From: JALYUA01 sp039933215
Lineage (GTDB): Bacteria; Acidobacteriota; Thermoanaerobaculia; UBA5066; Gp7-AA6
Assembly: GCA_039933215.1 (NCBI GenBank)
Contig: JBDTOO010000033.1
Location: 1 to 37,401, forward strand
Direction of reading: 5' to 3'
Length of the DNA: 37,401 nucleotides
Shown: positions 9,488-17,066 of the stretch, one piece after another
How positions within the stretch are numbered: the first letter of the stretch is position 1
Layout: the number at the start of each line of letters is the position of its first letter
Program-made: the position numbers and the translations under genes
The notes under the pieces: generated by a model
The model's input: only the letters and a program-made list of their open reading frames with translations
The model's database searches: none
Told to the model about the DNA's origin: nothing

Positions 9488-10492
9488 CTAGCGCAGGCGA
9501 CGGTTCGCGAGGGCCTCTTTCGCCGCCGGCATCGAGGGCTCGAGCGCGAGCGCCTGGCGGTATTCGGCGCGCGCGAGGTCGCGATCGTCCCGGCGGTCGT
9601 AGATCGCGCCGAGCTGGAAGTGCGCCGCGGCGAGAGACGGCTCGTCGCCCGCCGGTGTGTGCTGGAGGTACCGCTTCAGGCACTCCTCGGCGCGGCCGAG
9701 CCGCTCGCCGCTCTGCGCGCCGAGCCGTCCGATCGAGAACTCGATCGTCGCGTCGTCGGGCTGCGCGCGGAGCCGGGACTCGAGGACCTCGAAGGCGCGG
9801 GCGTAATCCTTCCGATGCGCCGCCAGGTTCGCCCGCCAGACGAACGGCTCCCGGCGCGAAGGGAACTCCGTCGCGGCCTGCTGGTACTCCGCGGCCGCGT
9901 CGTCCCATCTCTTCTCGAGCTCGGCGATCCGGCCCCACGCCTGGTGCCCCCGGAGAGGATCCCGCCGGCGGATATCGGCGGCCTGCGCGCGCGCCTTCGC
10001 CGTGCTCCCGCCCATGATCCCGGGCGCCCGGCTGTAGTACTCGACCAGCGCGATGCGCGCGTCGAGGTTGTCGGAGTCGAGCTCCACGGCGCGCTCGAAC
10101 GCCCGCCGCACTTTGCCCGCCATCGAAGCCTGCGAAAAAACGTTCGCCCGCATGGCCTTCTGGCCCCAGGCGCGGCCCAGCCAGACCTGCGCCTGGGCGC
10201 TCCGGGGGTCGAGCGCCGCGGCTTTCTCCAGGGCGGAGACGGCACGGTCGAGGTCGCCCTCGGCGAGGAAGGCCCGCCCCGAATACAGGGCGGCGCGCGC
10301 GTCCGTCCCGGCGCATGGCTCGAGCCTCGCTCGGGCGTCCGCGAACTGGCGCGCGTCGAACGCCGCGACCCCGTCGTCCACGCGGCAGGGCAGCGGCGCC
10401 GCGGCGTCGGCCCGCGGCGTCCCGGACGACAGGGCGAGGAGGAGAAGGGAAAGGGAGCGCGCGTTTCCGCGGAGTCCGGTGGGAAGCCTCAG
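9488..10492 (-). CDS. Secreted tetratricopeptide-repeat protein, paralogue B (probable CTG start)
   Basis: A TPR protein homologous to the one at 2310-3308, sharing APGIMGGSTAKARA, IRRRDPLRGH and the helical pairs that follow (LGAIYDRRDDRDLARAEYRQ). The N-terminus has a signal-like stretch (RSLSLLLLALSSGTPRADA). The start is unusual. No ATG, GTG or TTG lies in frame between the stop of the upstream ATPase gene and the signal core. A CTG at 10492 sits 6 bases after GAGGAG, which overlaps that stop, and gives 334 residues, matching paralogue A (332). The alternative is an ATG at 10573 inside the ATPase gene, adding 27 Arg/Ser-rich residues unlike a leader peptide. It is the last gene of the adaptor-permease-permease-ATPase-TPR run, 10 bases after the ATPase stop, so it probably works with that transporter. 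Confidence 0.85.
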   Translation of the reverse strand: MRLPTGLRGNARSLSLLLLALSSGTPRADAAAPLPCRVDDGVAAFDARQFADARARLEPCAGTDARAALYSGRAFLAEGDLDRAVSALEKAAALDPRSAQAQVWLGRAWGQKAMRANVFSQASMAGKVRRAFERAVELDSDNLDARIALVEYYSRAPGIMGGSTAKARAQAADIRRRDPLRGHQAWGRIAELEKRWDDAAAEYQQAATEFPSRREPFVWRANLAAHRKDYARAFEVLESRLRAQPDDATIEFSIGRLGAQSGERLGRAEECLKRYLQHTPAGDEPSLAAAHFQLGAIYDRRDDRDLARAEYRQALALEPSMPAAKEALANRRLR

Positions 10493-10502
10493 CGTCCGCT
10501 CC

Positions 10503-11213
10503 TCACGCGACCTCTTCCGACGCGACGTCGCGGATGATCCGGCCGTCGCGGACCTCGACGACGCGGCTCGCACGCCGGGCGAGCGTCATGTCGTGCGTGA
10601 TGACCACGAGGGTCTTTCCCTGCTGCCAGAGCTCGGCGAAGAGCTGCATGATGTCGCCGCCGGCCGACGTATCGAGGTTACCGGTCGGCTCGTCGGCGAG
10701 CACGACGTCCGGTCCCATGGCGAGCGCGCGGGCGATCGCGACGCGCTGCATCTGTCCGCCGGAGAGCTCGGTGGGCTTGTGCTCCATCCGGTCTCCGAGG
10801 CCGACCTTTTCGAGGAGCACCCGGACTCTCTCCCGCCGCTCGCCGACCGAAACGCCGCCGAAGACGAGCGGCATCTCGACGTTCTCGAACGCGGAGATCT
10901 GGGGAAGGAGGTTGAAGCCCTGGAAGACGAAGCCGACGCGGCGGTTGCGCACGTCCGCGAGGGCGTCGCGATCGAGCTTCGACACGTCTTCGCCGCCCAG
11001 CCGGTAGCGGCCTCCCGACGGGGTATCCAGGCAGCCGATCAGATTCATGAGGGTGGACTTTCCCGAGCCGGACGGGCCGACGATGGCGACGAACTCGCCA
11101 CGCGCGACCGTCAGGTCGATCCCCTTCAGGGCTTCGACCTTGATCTTTCCCGTGTCGTAGACCTTCCGGATCTCGCGCATCTCGATGATCGCGTCGGTCC
11201 CCGCGTCGGCCAT
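10503..11213 (-). CDS. ABC transporter ATPase, MacB/LolD type
   Basis: A 236-residue ATP-binding subunit of the type VII (MacB/LolD/FtsE) ABC group. Walker A is GPSGSGKST at 46-54, the Q-loop is FVFQGFNLLP, the signature is LSGGQMQRVAIARAL, Walker B is VVLADEP followed by TGNLD, and the H-loop is ITHD. The ATG at 11213 is preceded by GAGGGAGG at good spacing, so the longer open frame to 11372 is not used. It lies 41 bases after the second permease gene and is followed by the TPR gene. In this group ATP hydrolysis moves periplasmic substrates or lipoproteins by mechanotransmission rather than through a channel. The substrate is unknown. Confidence 0.95.
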   Translation of the reverse strand: MADAGTDAIIEMREIRKVYDTGKIKVEALKGIDLTVARGEFVAIVGPSGSGKSTLMNLIGCLDTPSGGRYRLGGEDVSKLDRDALADVRNRRVGFVFQGFNLLPQISAFENVEMPLVFGGVSVGERRERVRVLLEKVGLGDRMEHKPTELSGGQMQRVAIARALAMGPDVVLADEPTGNLDTSAGGDIMQLFAELWQQGKTLVVITHDMTLARRASRVVEVRDGRIIRDVASEEVA

Positions 11214-11254
11214 CGCGCCTCCCTCGGTGGCTCGATTCCCCCCCGAACGGCTTC

Positions 11255-12517
11255 TCATTCGTACCTCAGGGTGGCGGCCGGGTCGATGGCGGCGGCGCGG
11301 CGCGCGGGGAAGTAGCCGGCGAGAAGGCCGGCCGTACCGAGGATCGCGACGGTTGCGGCGCCGATCGGCCACGAGAGCGTCGGCTGACCCATGAACTCGA
11401 GCACCTTCATCTTGTCCTGCGGGAGGGCCCCGAGGACCGTCACGATGACGATGGCAATGACGGCGCCCGCGAGGCCGCCGACGAGAGTGTAGGAGAGGCC
11501 CTCGAGGATGAAGGGTCCCGTGATCCAGCCGCGACGCGCGCCGAGGGCCATCTTGACGCCGATCTCGCGCGTCCGTTCCTTCACAACGGCATACATGATG
11601 TTCGCCACGCCGACGCAGCCGATGATGAGAGTCAGGGCGCCGATGATGCCGAAGAACATCTCCATGCCGAGGAAGATCTTCCCCGAGATGCGCTGCCCCT
11701 TGACCGTGTTCCAGATCCCGAACACGCGCTCGTCCTTAGGGTCGAACGAATAGCGGCCGGCGAAGTACTGCTTCATGCGCTCGATCGCGCCGTCCATCTC
11801 GTCCTCGGTCTCCGTGTGGAGAACCACGACGTTCAGCCGATCGCGGCCGAACAGGGCGCGGAAGGTGCTGATCGGGATCACGACGTGGTTCTTGTCCGGC
11901 CCGCCGTACGTGCTCGTCTGGGTCTTCTTCTGCATGACCCCGATCACGGTGAAGGGGGAGCCGTTGATGAGGACCGTGCGCCCGACGGGCTCCTCCTTGC
12001 CGAAGACGTCCTCCGCGATCTCGGAGCCCATGAACGCGACGCGCCGCTTCTGCTCCTCGTCCTGGGGCCCGAAGAACCGACCGCCCGGCTTCGGGTAGTG
12101 CTTCCGCGGATCGCCATAGACGTAGTTCGTCCCGATCAGCCGGCCGTTGACGGCCTTGCGCGCGTACTGGAGGAGCGCACGGCTGCTCGTCATCTCCCCC
12201 CAGACCTTGACGTCCGGCATGCGCGCCTGGAGCGTCGGGATGTCGTCGATCCGCGGCTGGATCGGGCGGCCCTCGGGAAGACCCTTCCAGATCTTGGAGC
12301 TCTCGCCGGGCCAGCAGATCGCGAGGTTCTCGCCCATCGCCCGCTCGTTGCGCGCGAACTGTCTCTTGAGCCCCTCGCCAAAGGCGAGAAGCAGGAGGAT
12401 CGTCACCGTCCCCCAGGCGATCGACGCGATCGTCAGGAACGCGCGCTTCTTCTGGAGCCGCGCCGACCCCATGAAGAGATGGAGCACGACGCCGATGTCT
12501 CGCCGGCCGGCGCTCAA
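11255..12517 (-). CDS. ABC transporter permease, MacB/FtsX type (second of two)
   Basis: A 420-residue permease with the MacB-type layout: one N-terminal membrane helix (about 25-47), a large periplasmic MacB_PCD domain (about 50-270, with GGRFF and TVIGVMQKK segments), then three C-terminal helices containing the FtsX-type segment GVANIMYAVVKERTREIG followed by VKMALGARRG. E. coli MacB carries its ATPase on the same chain; here it is separate. It follows the other permease by only 10 bases and is clearly its paralogue (PKDER/PKDKE, IGVKMALGAR/IGIKMALGAR, AGYFPAR in both). The pair probably forms a heterodimer with the ATPase at 10503-11213. Confidence 0.93.
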   Translation of the reverse strand: MSAGRRDIGVVLHLFMGSARLQKKRAFLTIASIAWGTVTILLLLAFGEGLKRQFARNERAMGENLAICWPGESSKIWKGLPEGRPIQPRIDDIPTLQARMPDVKVWGEMTSSRALLQYARKAVNGRLIGTNYVYGDPRKHYPKPGGRFFGPQDEEQKRRVAFMGSEIAEDVFGKEEPVGRTVLINGSPFTVIGVMQKKTQTSTYGGPDKNHVVIPISTFRALFGRDRLNVVVLHTETEDEMDGAIERMKQYFAGRYSFDPKDERVFGIWNTVKGQRISGKIFLGMEMFFGIIGALTLIIGCVGVANIMYAVVKERTREIGVKMALGARRGWITGPFILEGLSYTLVGGLAGAVIAIVIVTVLGALPQDKMKVLEFMGQPTLSWPIGAATVAILGTAGLLAGYFPARRAAAIDPAATLRYE

Positions 12518-12527
12518 CGGGGGAGCC

Positions 12528-13751
12528 TCACAGCTTCATCGCCACGACCGGGTCGAGCCGCGAGGCTTCCCGGGCTGGAAAGTATCCGGCGAGAAGCCCC
12601 GTCGCGCCGAGCACGAGCGCGGTCAGCGCCGCCACCGACGGGGAGATCTCCGGGATGCCGACGAACTCGGTGGCGCCGAGCTTCGGGACCACGAGGCAGA
12701 TTCCGAACGAGATGAGGAATCCGATCGCGCCGCCGAGCGCCGTGATGAGGACGGTCTCGAGCAGGAACTGCCGCATGATCCATCGCTGCCGCGCGCCGAG
12801 CGCCATCTTGATCCCGATCTCCTTCGTGCGCTCCTCGACCACGACGTTCATGATGTTCGAGACGCCGATGCCGCCCACGACGAGCGTGAAGCAGCCGACG
12901 ATGCCGAGGAACAGCCGGAAGGAGAGGAAGAAGACGTCGAGGAACTTGAACTGCTCGGCCGTGTCCCAGACGGACAGCGCTTCCTTGTCTTTCGGGTCGA
13001 ACCGGAGCGAGCGAGCGAGCGTGGTCCGCACCGCGTCCGTGACGGCTTCCGACTGGGAGGGCGTGACGGGCTGGTAGATGAAATTGCTCACGTACTTTGC
13101 GCCCGTCAGCGCGCGGAAGGTCGTACCGGGTATGAACGCGCGGCCTTCGTCGCGGCTCGTGTAGCTCGAGTCCTGGACCTTTTCCTGGAGGATGCCGACC
13201 ACGAGGAAGGGCGATCCTCCGAAGAGGACGGTCTTCCCGACCGCCGGAGACTTTCCGAAGATGTCCCGGGCGATCTTGTCACCCAGGAACAGGACGCGGC
13301 GCCGTTCCCGGACGTCCGTCGGATTGATGAAGCGCCCGCCGGCCTGCGGGATCAGGTTCCGCATCGACCCGAAGGAGGCGTCGACACCGGAGCAGTCGAT
13401 CGCGACGGTCTTCATGCCGTAGTGGAGCTTCAGGTTTTCCTCGTACTCGCTCGAGATCGCGACGACACCGGGCGTCTCGCGGCGGATCACGTCGATCTGT
13501 TCCTCGCGAACCCGGATGCGCCGCCCCCGGCCGAGGCCTTCGAACGGCATGGAGGTGAGGCTCGGCCAGGCGATCGCGATGCGGTCTCCGATTCCCGCGG
13601 AGTTCTTGATGATCTGCTTGTGGAGCCCGCGCCCGAAGGCGAGGAGCAGCGTCACGGCGACCGTTCCCCAGACGATGCCGAAGACGGTCAGAAACGTGCG
13701 CAGCTTCTGGCTGCGCACATCGCGGAAGAGCTGGCGGAGCGTTTCCTTCAT
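12528..13751 (-). CDS. ABC transporter permease, MacB/FtsX type (first of two)
   Basis: A 407-residue permease with an N-terminal membrane helix (about 18-40, FLTVFGIVWGTVAVTLLLAF), a periplasmic MacB_PCD domain (GGRFINP, PFLVVGILQEK) and three C-terminal helices. The FtsX signature is GIGVSNIMNVVVEERTKEIG and the chain ends AGYFPAREASRLDPVVAMKL. It begins 18 bases after the adaptor gene stop. It is paralogous to the next gene but well diverged, which argues for a two-permease complex and against a recent tandem duplication. It probably acts with the MacA-like adaptor to couple cytoplasmic ATP use to movement of a periplasmic substrate. No TolC-like outer-membrane gene is in the window. Confidence 0.93.
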   Translation of the reverse strand: MKETLRQLFRDVRSQKLRTFLTVFGIVWGTVAVTLLLAFGRGLHKQIIKNSAGIGDRIAIAWPSLTSMPFEGLGRGRRIRVREEQIDVIRRETPGVVAISSEYEENLKLHYGMKTVAIDCSGVDASFGSMRNLIPQAGGRFINPTDVRERRRVLFLGDKIARDIFGKSPAVGKTVLFGGSPFLVVGILQEKVQDSSYTSRDEGRAFIPGTTFRALTGAKYVSNFIYQPVTPSQSEAVTDAVRTTLARSLRFDPKDKEALSVWDTAEQFKFLDVFFLSFRLFLGIVGCFTLVVGGIGVSNIMNVVVEERTKEIGIKMALGARQRWIMRQFLLETVLITALGGAIGFLISFGICLVVPKLGATEFVGIPEISPSVAALTALVLGATGLLAGYFPAREASRLDPVVAMKL

Positions 13752-13769
13752 GACGTTGGCGACGGGCGT

Positions 13770-14876
13770 TCAGCTGATCTTCTTGGGCGGCCTCTCGACG
13801 ACCCTGGCGCCCTTCGCGATTCCGGAGGCGATCTCGACGTTCATGCCGTCGGAGATCCCGAGGTGGATCTCGGTCTTCTTCGGCTCGTCCTTGGGGTTGG
13901 CGGCGGGAAGCTCGACGAACGCCTTCTTGCCCCCATCCTCGAAGATCACCACGCGTTCCGGAAGGAAGAGCACGTCCTTCTTCTCGCGGATGATCAGGTC
14001 CGCGTTGGCGGAGTACCCGGCCCGCAGGACGATCTTGTTCGAGGGATCGAGCTCGATCTCCACGTCGAAAAGGGTCGCTCCCTCCTTCTGCTGGGCCTGG
14101 GGCGCGATGCGCGACACCCGGCCGGTCACGATGTCCGTCGGAAGGGCGCCCACCTTGATGCGGGCCGGCAATCCGACGCGGAGCTTCCCGACGTCGATCT
14201 CGTCCACCGTCCCCTTGAAGATGAGGTCACCCATGTCGGCGATCGTCGCGAGCTCGGTCCCCGGCTGGTATGACGTGAGGGGCGTGATGGGATCGCCCGG
14301 GTTGACGACGCGGGTCAGGATCGTGCCCGCGGCGGGAGACCGGATGATCGACTCGATCTTGACCTTTTCCGTCGAGATGCGGCCGTTCCGGGTGAGATCC
14401 CGGCCCTGCTCCGCGCGTGCGACGGCGATCCTGGCGAGCTCGAACGCCTCCCGCTTCGAGTCCAGGTCGGATTTCGGGAGGACGCCGGACCGGGACAGCT
14501 CGATCGACCGTTCGTAGTCCGCCCGGGCCCGCGCGAAGGAGGCGTTGGCCGAGTCGACGCTCCGGTCGACGTCGGTCAGCTCCTGCGGCGTCGGGTCGGG
14601 ACCGATCTCGAAGAGGGGGTCGCCGGGCTTCACCGCGTCGCCCACGTTGGCCATGCACCGCTTGACGATGCCGGAGATCTTCGACTTGATCTGGAATTTC
14701 TGCCGCGGCTGGATCTGGCCGACGGCGATCGCCTTCTCCGTGATCGAGCCTTTTTCGACGGGAACGAGCTTGATGCCGTCCGGATCGCCCTTCGACGAGC
14801 GGGCCCAGGCGTACAGGCCGCCGGCCGCGGCGACCAGGATGACCAGCAAAACGAGAGTTCTGAAGAGTTTCCGCAT
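13770..14876 (-). CDS. MacA/HlyD-family periplasmic adaptor subunit
   Basis: A 368-residue membrane fusion protein. A single N-terminal helix (about 5-25, TLVLLVILVAAAGGLYAW) anchors it in the inner membrane. A split biotinyl-lipoyl domain follows (IKSKISGIVKRCMANVGDAVKPGDPL and later SPAAGTILTRVVNPGDPI), enclosing an alpha-helical coiled-coil hairpin (about 105-175). The beta-barrel and membrane-proximal domains come after (LRVGLPARIKVGALP). It is the first gene of the minus-strand operon with two permeases, an ATPase and a TPR protein. In MacAB-like systems the adaptor links the permease to an outer-membrane duct. The ATG at 14876 has a G-run five bases upstream. Confidence 0.94.
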   Translation of the reverse strand: MRKLFRTLVLLVILVAAAGGLYAWARSSKGDPDGIKLVPVEKGSITEKAIAVGQIQPRQKFQIKSKISGIVKRCMANVGDAVKPGDPLFEIGPDPTPQELTDVDRSVDSANASFARARADYERSIELSRSGVLPKSDLDSKREAFELARIAVARAEQGRDLTRNGRISTEKVKIESIIRSPAAGTILTRVVNPGDPITPLTSYQPGTELATIADMGDLIFKGTVDEIDVGKLRVGLPARIKVGALPTDIVTGRVSRIAPQAQQKEGATLFDVEIELDPSNKIVLRAGYSANADLIIREKKDVLFLPERVVIFEDGGKKAFVELPAANPKDEPKKTEIHLGISDGMNVEIASGIAKGARVVERPPKKIS

Positions 14877-15180
14877 TCGATACCCCCGGACTGGCGGGAA
14901 GGGGGCGCCCGGTCCGACCGCCGCCCCTTCCCGGTTCTTTCGCTAGTTACGCTCCGCGCCGGCGGAAGTTCGCCTTGCTGCATGAGACGCCGTACAGGGT
15001 TCTTCCGTTAGGCGAAAATTCGGGCCTCGGACCGGCGGGCGCCCCGAGGCCGGGGACCGCTGCCGACTCCCGTCACCGGTCACCCGTCACCGGGTCCGAA
15101 GAGCCCCCCTGGGTTAAGCTCACGCGCGTTTCTCCGCCAACCGCCGGCATCTTCGCTTCCGCGCCGGGAGGTATCGCGCC
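14877..15180. other. 304-base divergent intergenic region (adaptor / mgtC-like)
   Basis: No gene is supportable here; the short frame from 14975 has no protein-like content and runs out of frame into the MgtC gene. The region holds an inverted repeat with 8-base arms, GGCCTCGG (15024-15031) and CCGAGGCC (15045-15052), and the heptamer repeat at 15071-15091. Promoters for both divergent operons must lie here, but no -35/-10 or -24/-12 pair is convincing. GGGAGG about 10 bases before 15181 is the ribosome-binding site of the MgtC-like gene. Confidence 0.6.
15071..15091. repeat. Three tandem heptamers (C/G)GTCACC
   Basis: Units CGTCACC, GGTCACC and CGTCACC lie back to back. They share the GTCACC core and the seven-base period of the array at 2287-2321. 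Both arrays lie next to a gene end or in an intergenic gap, which suggests a dispersed heptamer family in this genome. Confidence 0.6.
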
Positions 15181-15675
15181 ATGGAGTGGCAGGAACAGCT
15201 CCAGATCCTGAGTCAGGTGGCGATCGCGATGGCGCTCGCCGCTCTGATCGGCCTCGAAAGGGAGCTCGCCCACAAGCCCGCCGGCCTCCGGACCCACATG
15301 CTCGTCTCGGGGGCGGCCGCCCTCCTCGTCGCGCTCGGCTTCACGATCGTCCGCCGGTTCGGGGCGGCCACGCAATACCCGCTCGTGCGGGTCGATCCGG
15401 CGGTCGTCATCCAGGCGGTCGTCACCGCCGTCGGCTTCCTCGGCGCCGGCACGATCCTTCACCATGCGCGCGACGGCACGCCCGGCGACCAGGTCGAAGG
15501 GCTGACGACGGCCGCGTCGCTCCTCTTCGTCGCCGCCCTCGGGACATGCGTGGCTCTGCGCCAGAACCTTCTCGCCGGCGGCGTCACCGCGCTCGCGCTC
15601 GTCACCCTCCGGGGGGTGGCGATCCTCGAACGGCGGATCCGCAAGGGACGCGTGACGGAGCCTCCGCGCCCTTGA
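15181..15675 (+). CDS. MgtC/SapB-family membrane protein
   Basis: A 164-residue protein with four to five predicted membrane helices and the hallmark segments of the MgtC/SapB family: ALIGLERELAHKPAGLRTHM (about residues 21-40) and AVGFLGAGTIL with a nearby GLTTAAS. MgtC proteins modulate the F1Fo ATPase, Mg2+ adaptation and phosphate uptake in pathogens; many environmental members have unknown roles. The ATG follows GGGAGG at good spacing. Its TGA stop overlaps the TTG start of the amino-acid permease (TTGA), so translation of the next gene is probably coupled. It lacks the C-terminal ACT-like extension of Salmonella MgtC. Confidence 0.92.
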   Translation: MEWQEQLQILSQVAIAMALAALIGLERELAHKPAGLRTHMLVSGAAALLVALGFTIVRRFGAATQYPLVRVDPAVVIQAVVTAVGFLGAGTILHHARDGTPGDQVEGLTTAASLLFVAALGTCVALRQNLLAGGVTALALVTLRGVAILERRIRKGRVTEPPRP

Positions 15676-17066
15676 AGGCCAAGGCGGGCGCCGCGAGGCT
15701 CGTCCGGGGGATCGGCTCGATCGACGCCACCGCCCTGGTCGTCGGCTCGATGATCGGGTCGGGCATCTTTATCGTCTCGGCCGAGAGCGCCCGGACGCTC
15801 GGGTCGCCCGGGTGGCTCCTCGCCGCGTGGGCGATCGCGGGGGTCCTGACGATGATCGCCGCTCTCTCCTGCTCGGAGCTGGCCGCCATGCTCCCGAGGG
15901 CGGGCGGGCAGTACGTCTTCTTTCGCGAGGCGTACGGTCCCATGGTCGGCTTTCTCTTCGGCTGGGCGCTCTTCCTGGTGATCCAGTCGGGCACGATCGC
16001 CGCGGTCTCGGTGGCGTTCGCCAAGTTTCTGGGGGTGCTGTGGCCGGCCGCTTCGGGCTCGCGCATCGTGCTGTCTGTCGGGCCCCTGACCGTGTCGGCC
16101 GCACAGGTCGTCGCGCTCGGCGTCATCGCGCTTCTGACCGCGACGAACGCCACGGGGCTGCGGGCCGGCACCCGGACCCAGAACATCTTCACCGCCGCGA
16201 AGCTCGCGGCGTTGCTCGGGGTGACCGCGCTCGGGCTGCTCTTCGGGAAAGGGGCGGGCACCGCTCTCCACGCCGCCGGATTCTGGAACGCGTTCTCCCC
16301 CGCGGGACACCCGCTCGCCGGATGGGCGCTCCTCGCCGCCGTCGGCACCGCGATGGTTGGCCCGCTCTTTTCTCAGTCCGCGTGGAACAACGTGACGTTC
16401 GCCGGGGAGGAAGTCCGGGACCCGGGCCGGACGCTCCCGCGAGCTCTTCTCGCCGGCTGCCTGATCGTCACGGTCCTCTACGTCGCCGCGAACGTGGCGT
16501 ACGAGAACGTGCTGCCTCTCTCCGGGATCGCCCACGCCCCGGAGGACCGCGTCGGGACCGCCGCCGCCACGACGCTCTTCGGGCCCGGGGCCGCGGCCCT
16601 CGCGGCGGCGGCCATCATGGTGTCGACGTTCGGCTGCGTGAACGGGTTGATCCTCTCCGGCGCCCGCGTGACCTTCGCCATGGCGCGCGACGGGCTCTTC
16701 TTCCGGCGCCTGGCAAACGTCAACCGCGCCGCCGTCCCCGCGCCCGCTCTCTTCGCGCAGGGGATCTGGTCCGGGATCCTCGTGCTTTCGGGCAACTACA
16801 GCGCGCTGCTCAAGTACGTGATCTCCGCCGACATCGTCTTCTACGTGATGCTGGTTCTTGCCGTGATCGTGCTGCGGCGCAAGCACCCCGAGTGGCCGCG
16901 CCCCTTTCGAGCACCCGGCTACCCGGTTCTCCCGCTTCTCTACGCCGCGGCCGGGCTGCTTTTGATCGGCATCCTCCTCGCCGGAAGCCCTGCGACGACC
17001 TGGCCGGGCTACGCAATCGTCGCGTCGGGCGTGCCCGCCTACTTTCTCTGGCGACGCCGCGCTTGA
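15672..17066 (+). CDS. APC-family amino-acid permease, candidate 5-oxoproline transporter
   Basis: A 464-residue APC superfamily transporter with about 12 membrane helices. TM1 carries the unwound-helix motif VGSMIGSGIF, followed by the conserved ELAAMLPRAGGQYVFFREAYG segment of amino-acid permeases; FAGEEVRDPGRTLPRAL is the family's mid-protein loop. The start is a TTG at 15672 overlapping the preceding TGA stop (TTGA), with GGAG 11 bases upstream. No other in-frame start precedes TM1. It is followed by another TTGA junction into the PxpB-PxpC fusion. The context points to import of 5-oxoproline or of a peptide or amino acid that yields it; the specificity is inference from the operon. Confidence 0.92.
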   Translation: MKAKAGAARLVRGIGSIDATALVVGSMIGSGIFIVSAESARTLGSPGWLLAAWAIAGVLTMIAALSCSELAAMLPRAGGQYVFFREAYGPMVGFLFGWALFLVIQSGTIAAVSVAFAKFLGVLWPAASGSRIVLSVGPLTVSAAQVVALGVIALLTATNATGLRAGTRTQNIFTAAKLAALLGVTALGLLFGKGAGTALHAAGFWNAFSPAGHPLAGWALLAAVGTAMVGPLFSQSAWNNVTFAGEEVRDPGRTLPRALLAGCLIVTVLYVAANVAYENVLPLSGIAHAPEDRVGTAAATTLFGPGAAALAAAAIMVSTFGCVNGLILSGARVTFAMARDGLFFRRLANVNRAAVPAPALFAQGIWSGILVLSGNYSALLKYVISADIVFYVMLVLAVIVLRRKHPEWPRPFRAPGYPVLPLLYAAAGLLLIGILLAGSPATTWPGYAIVASGVPAYFLWRRRA

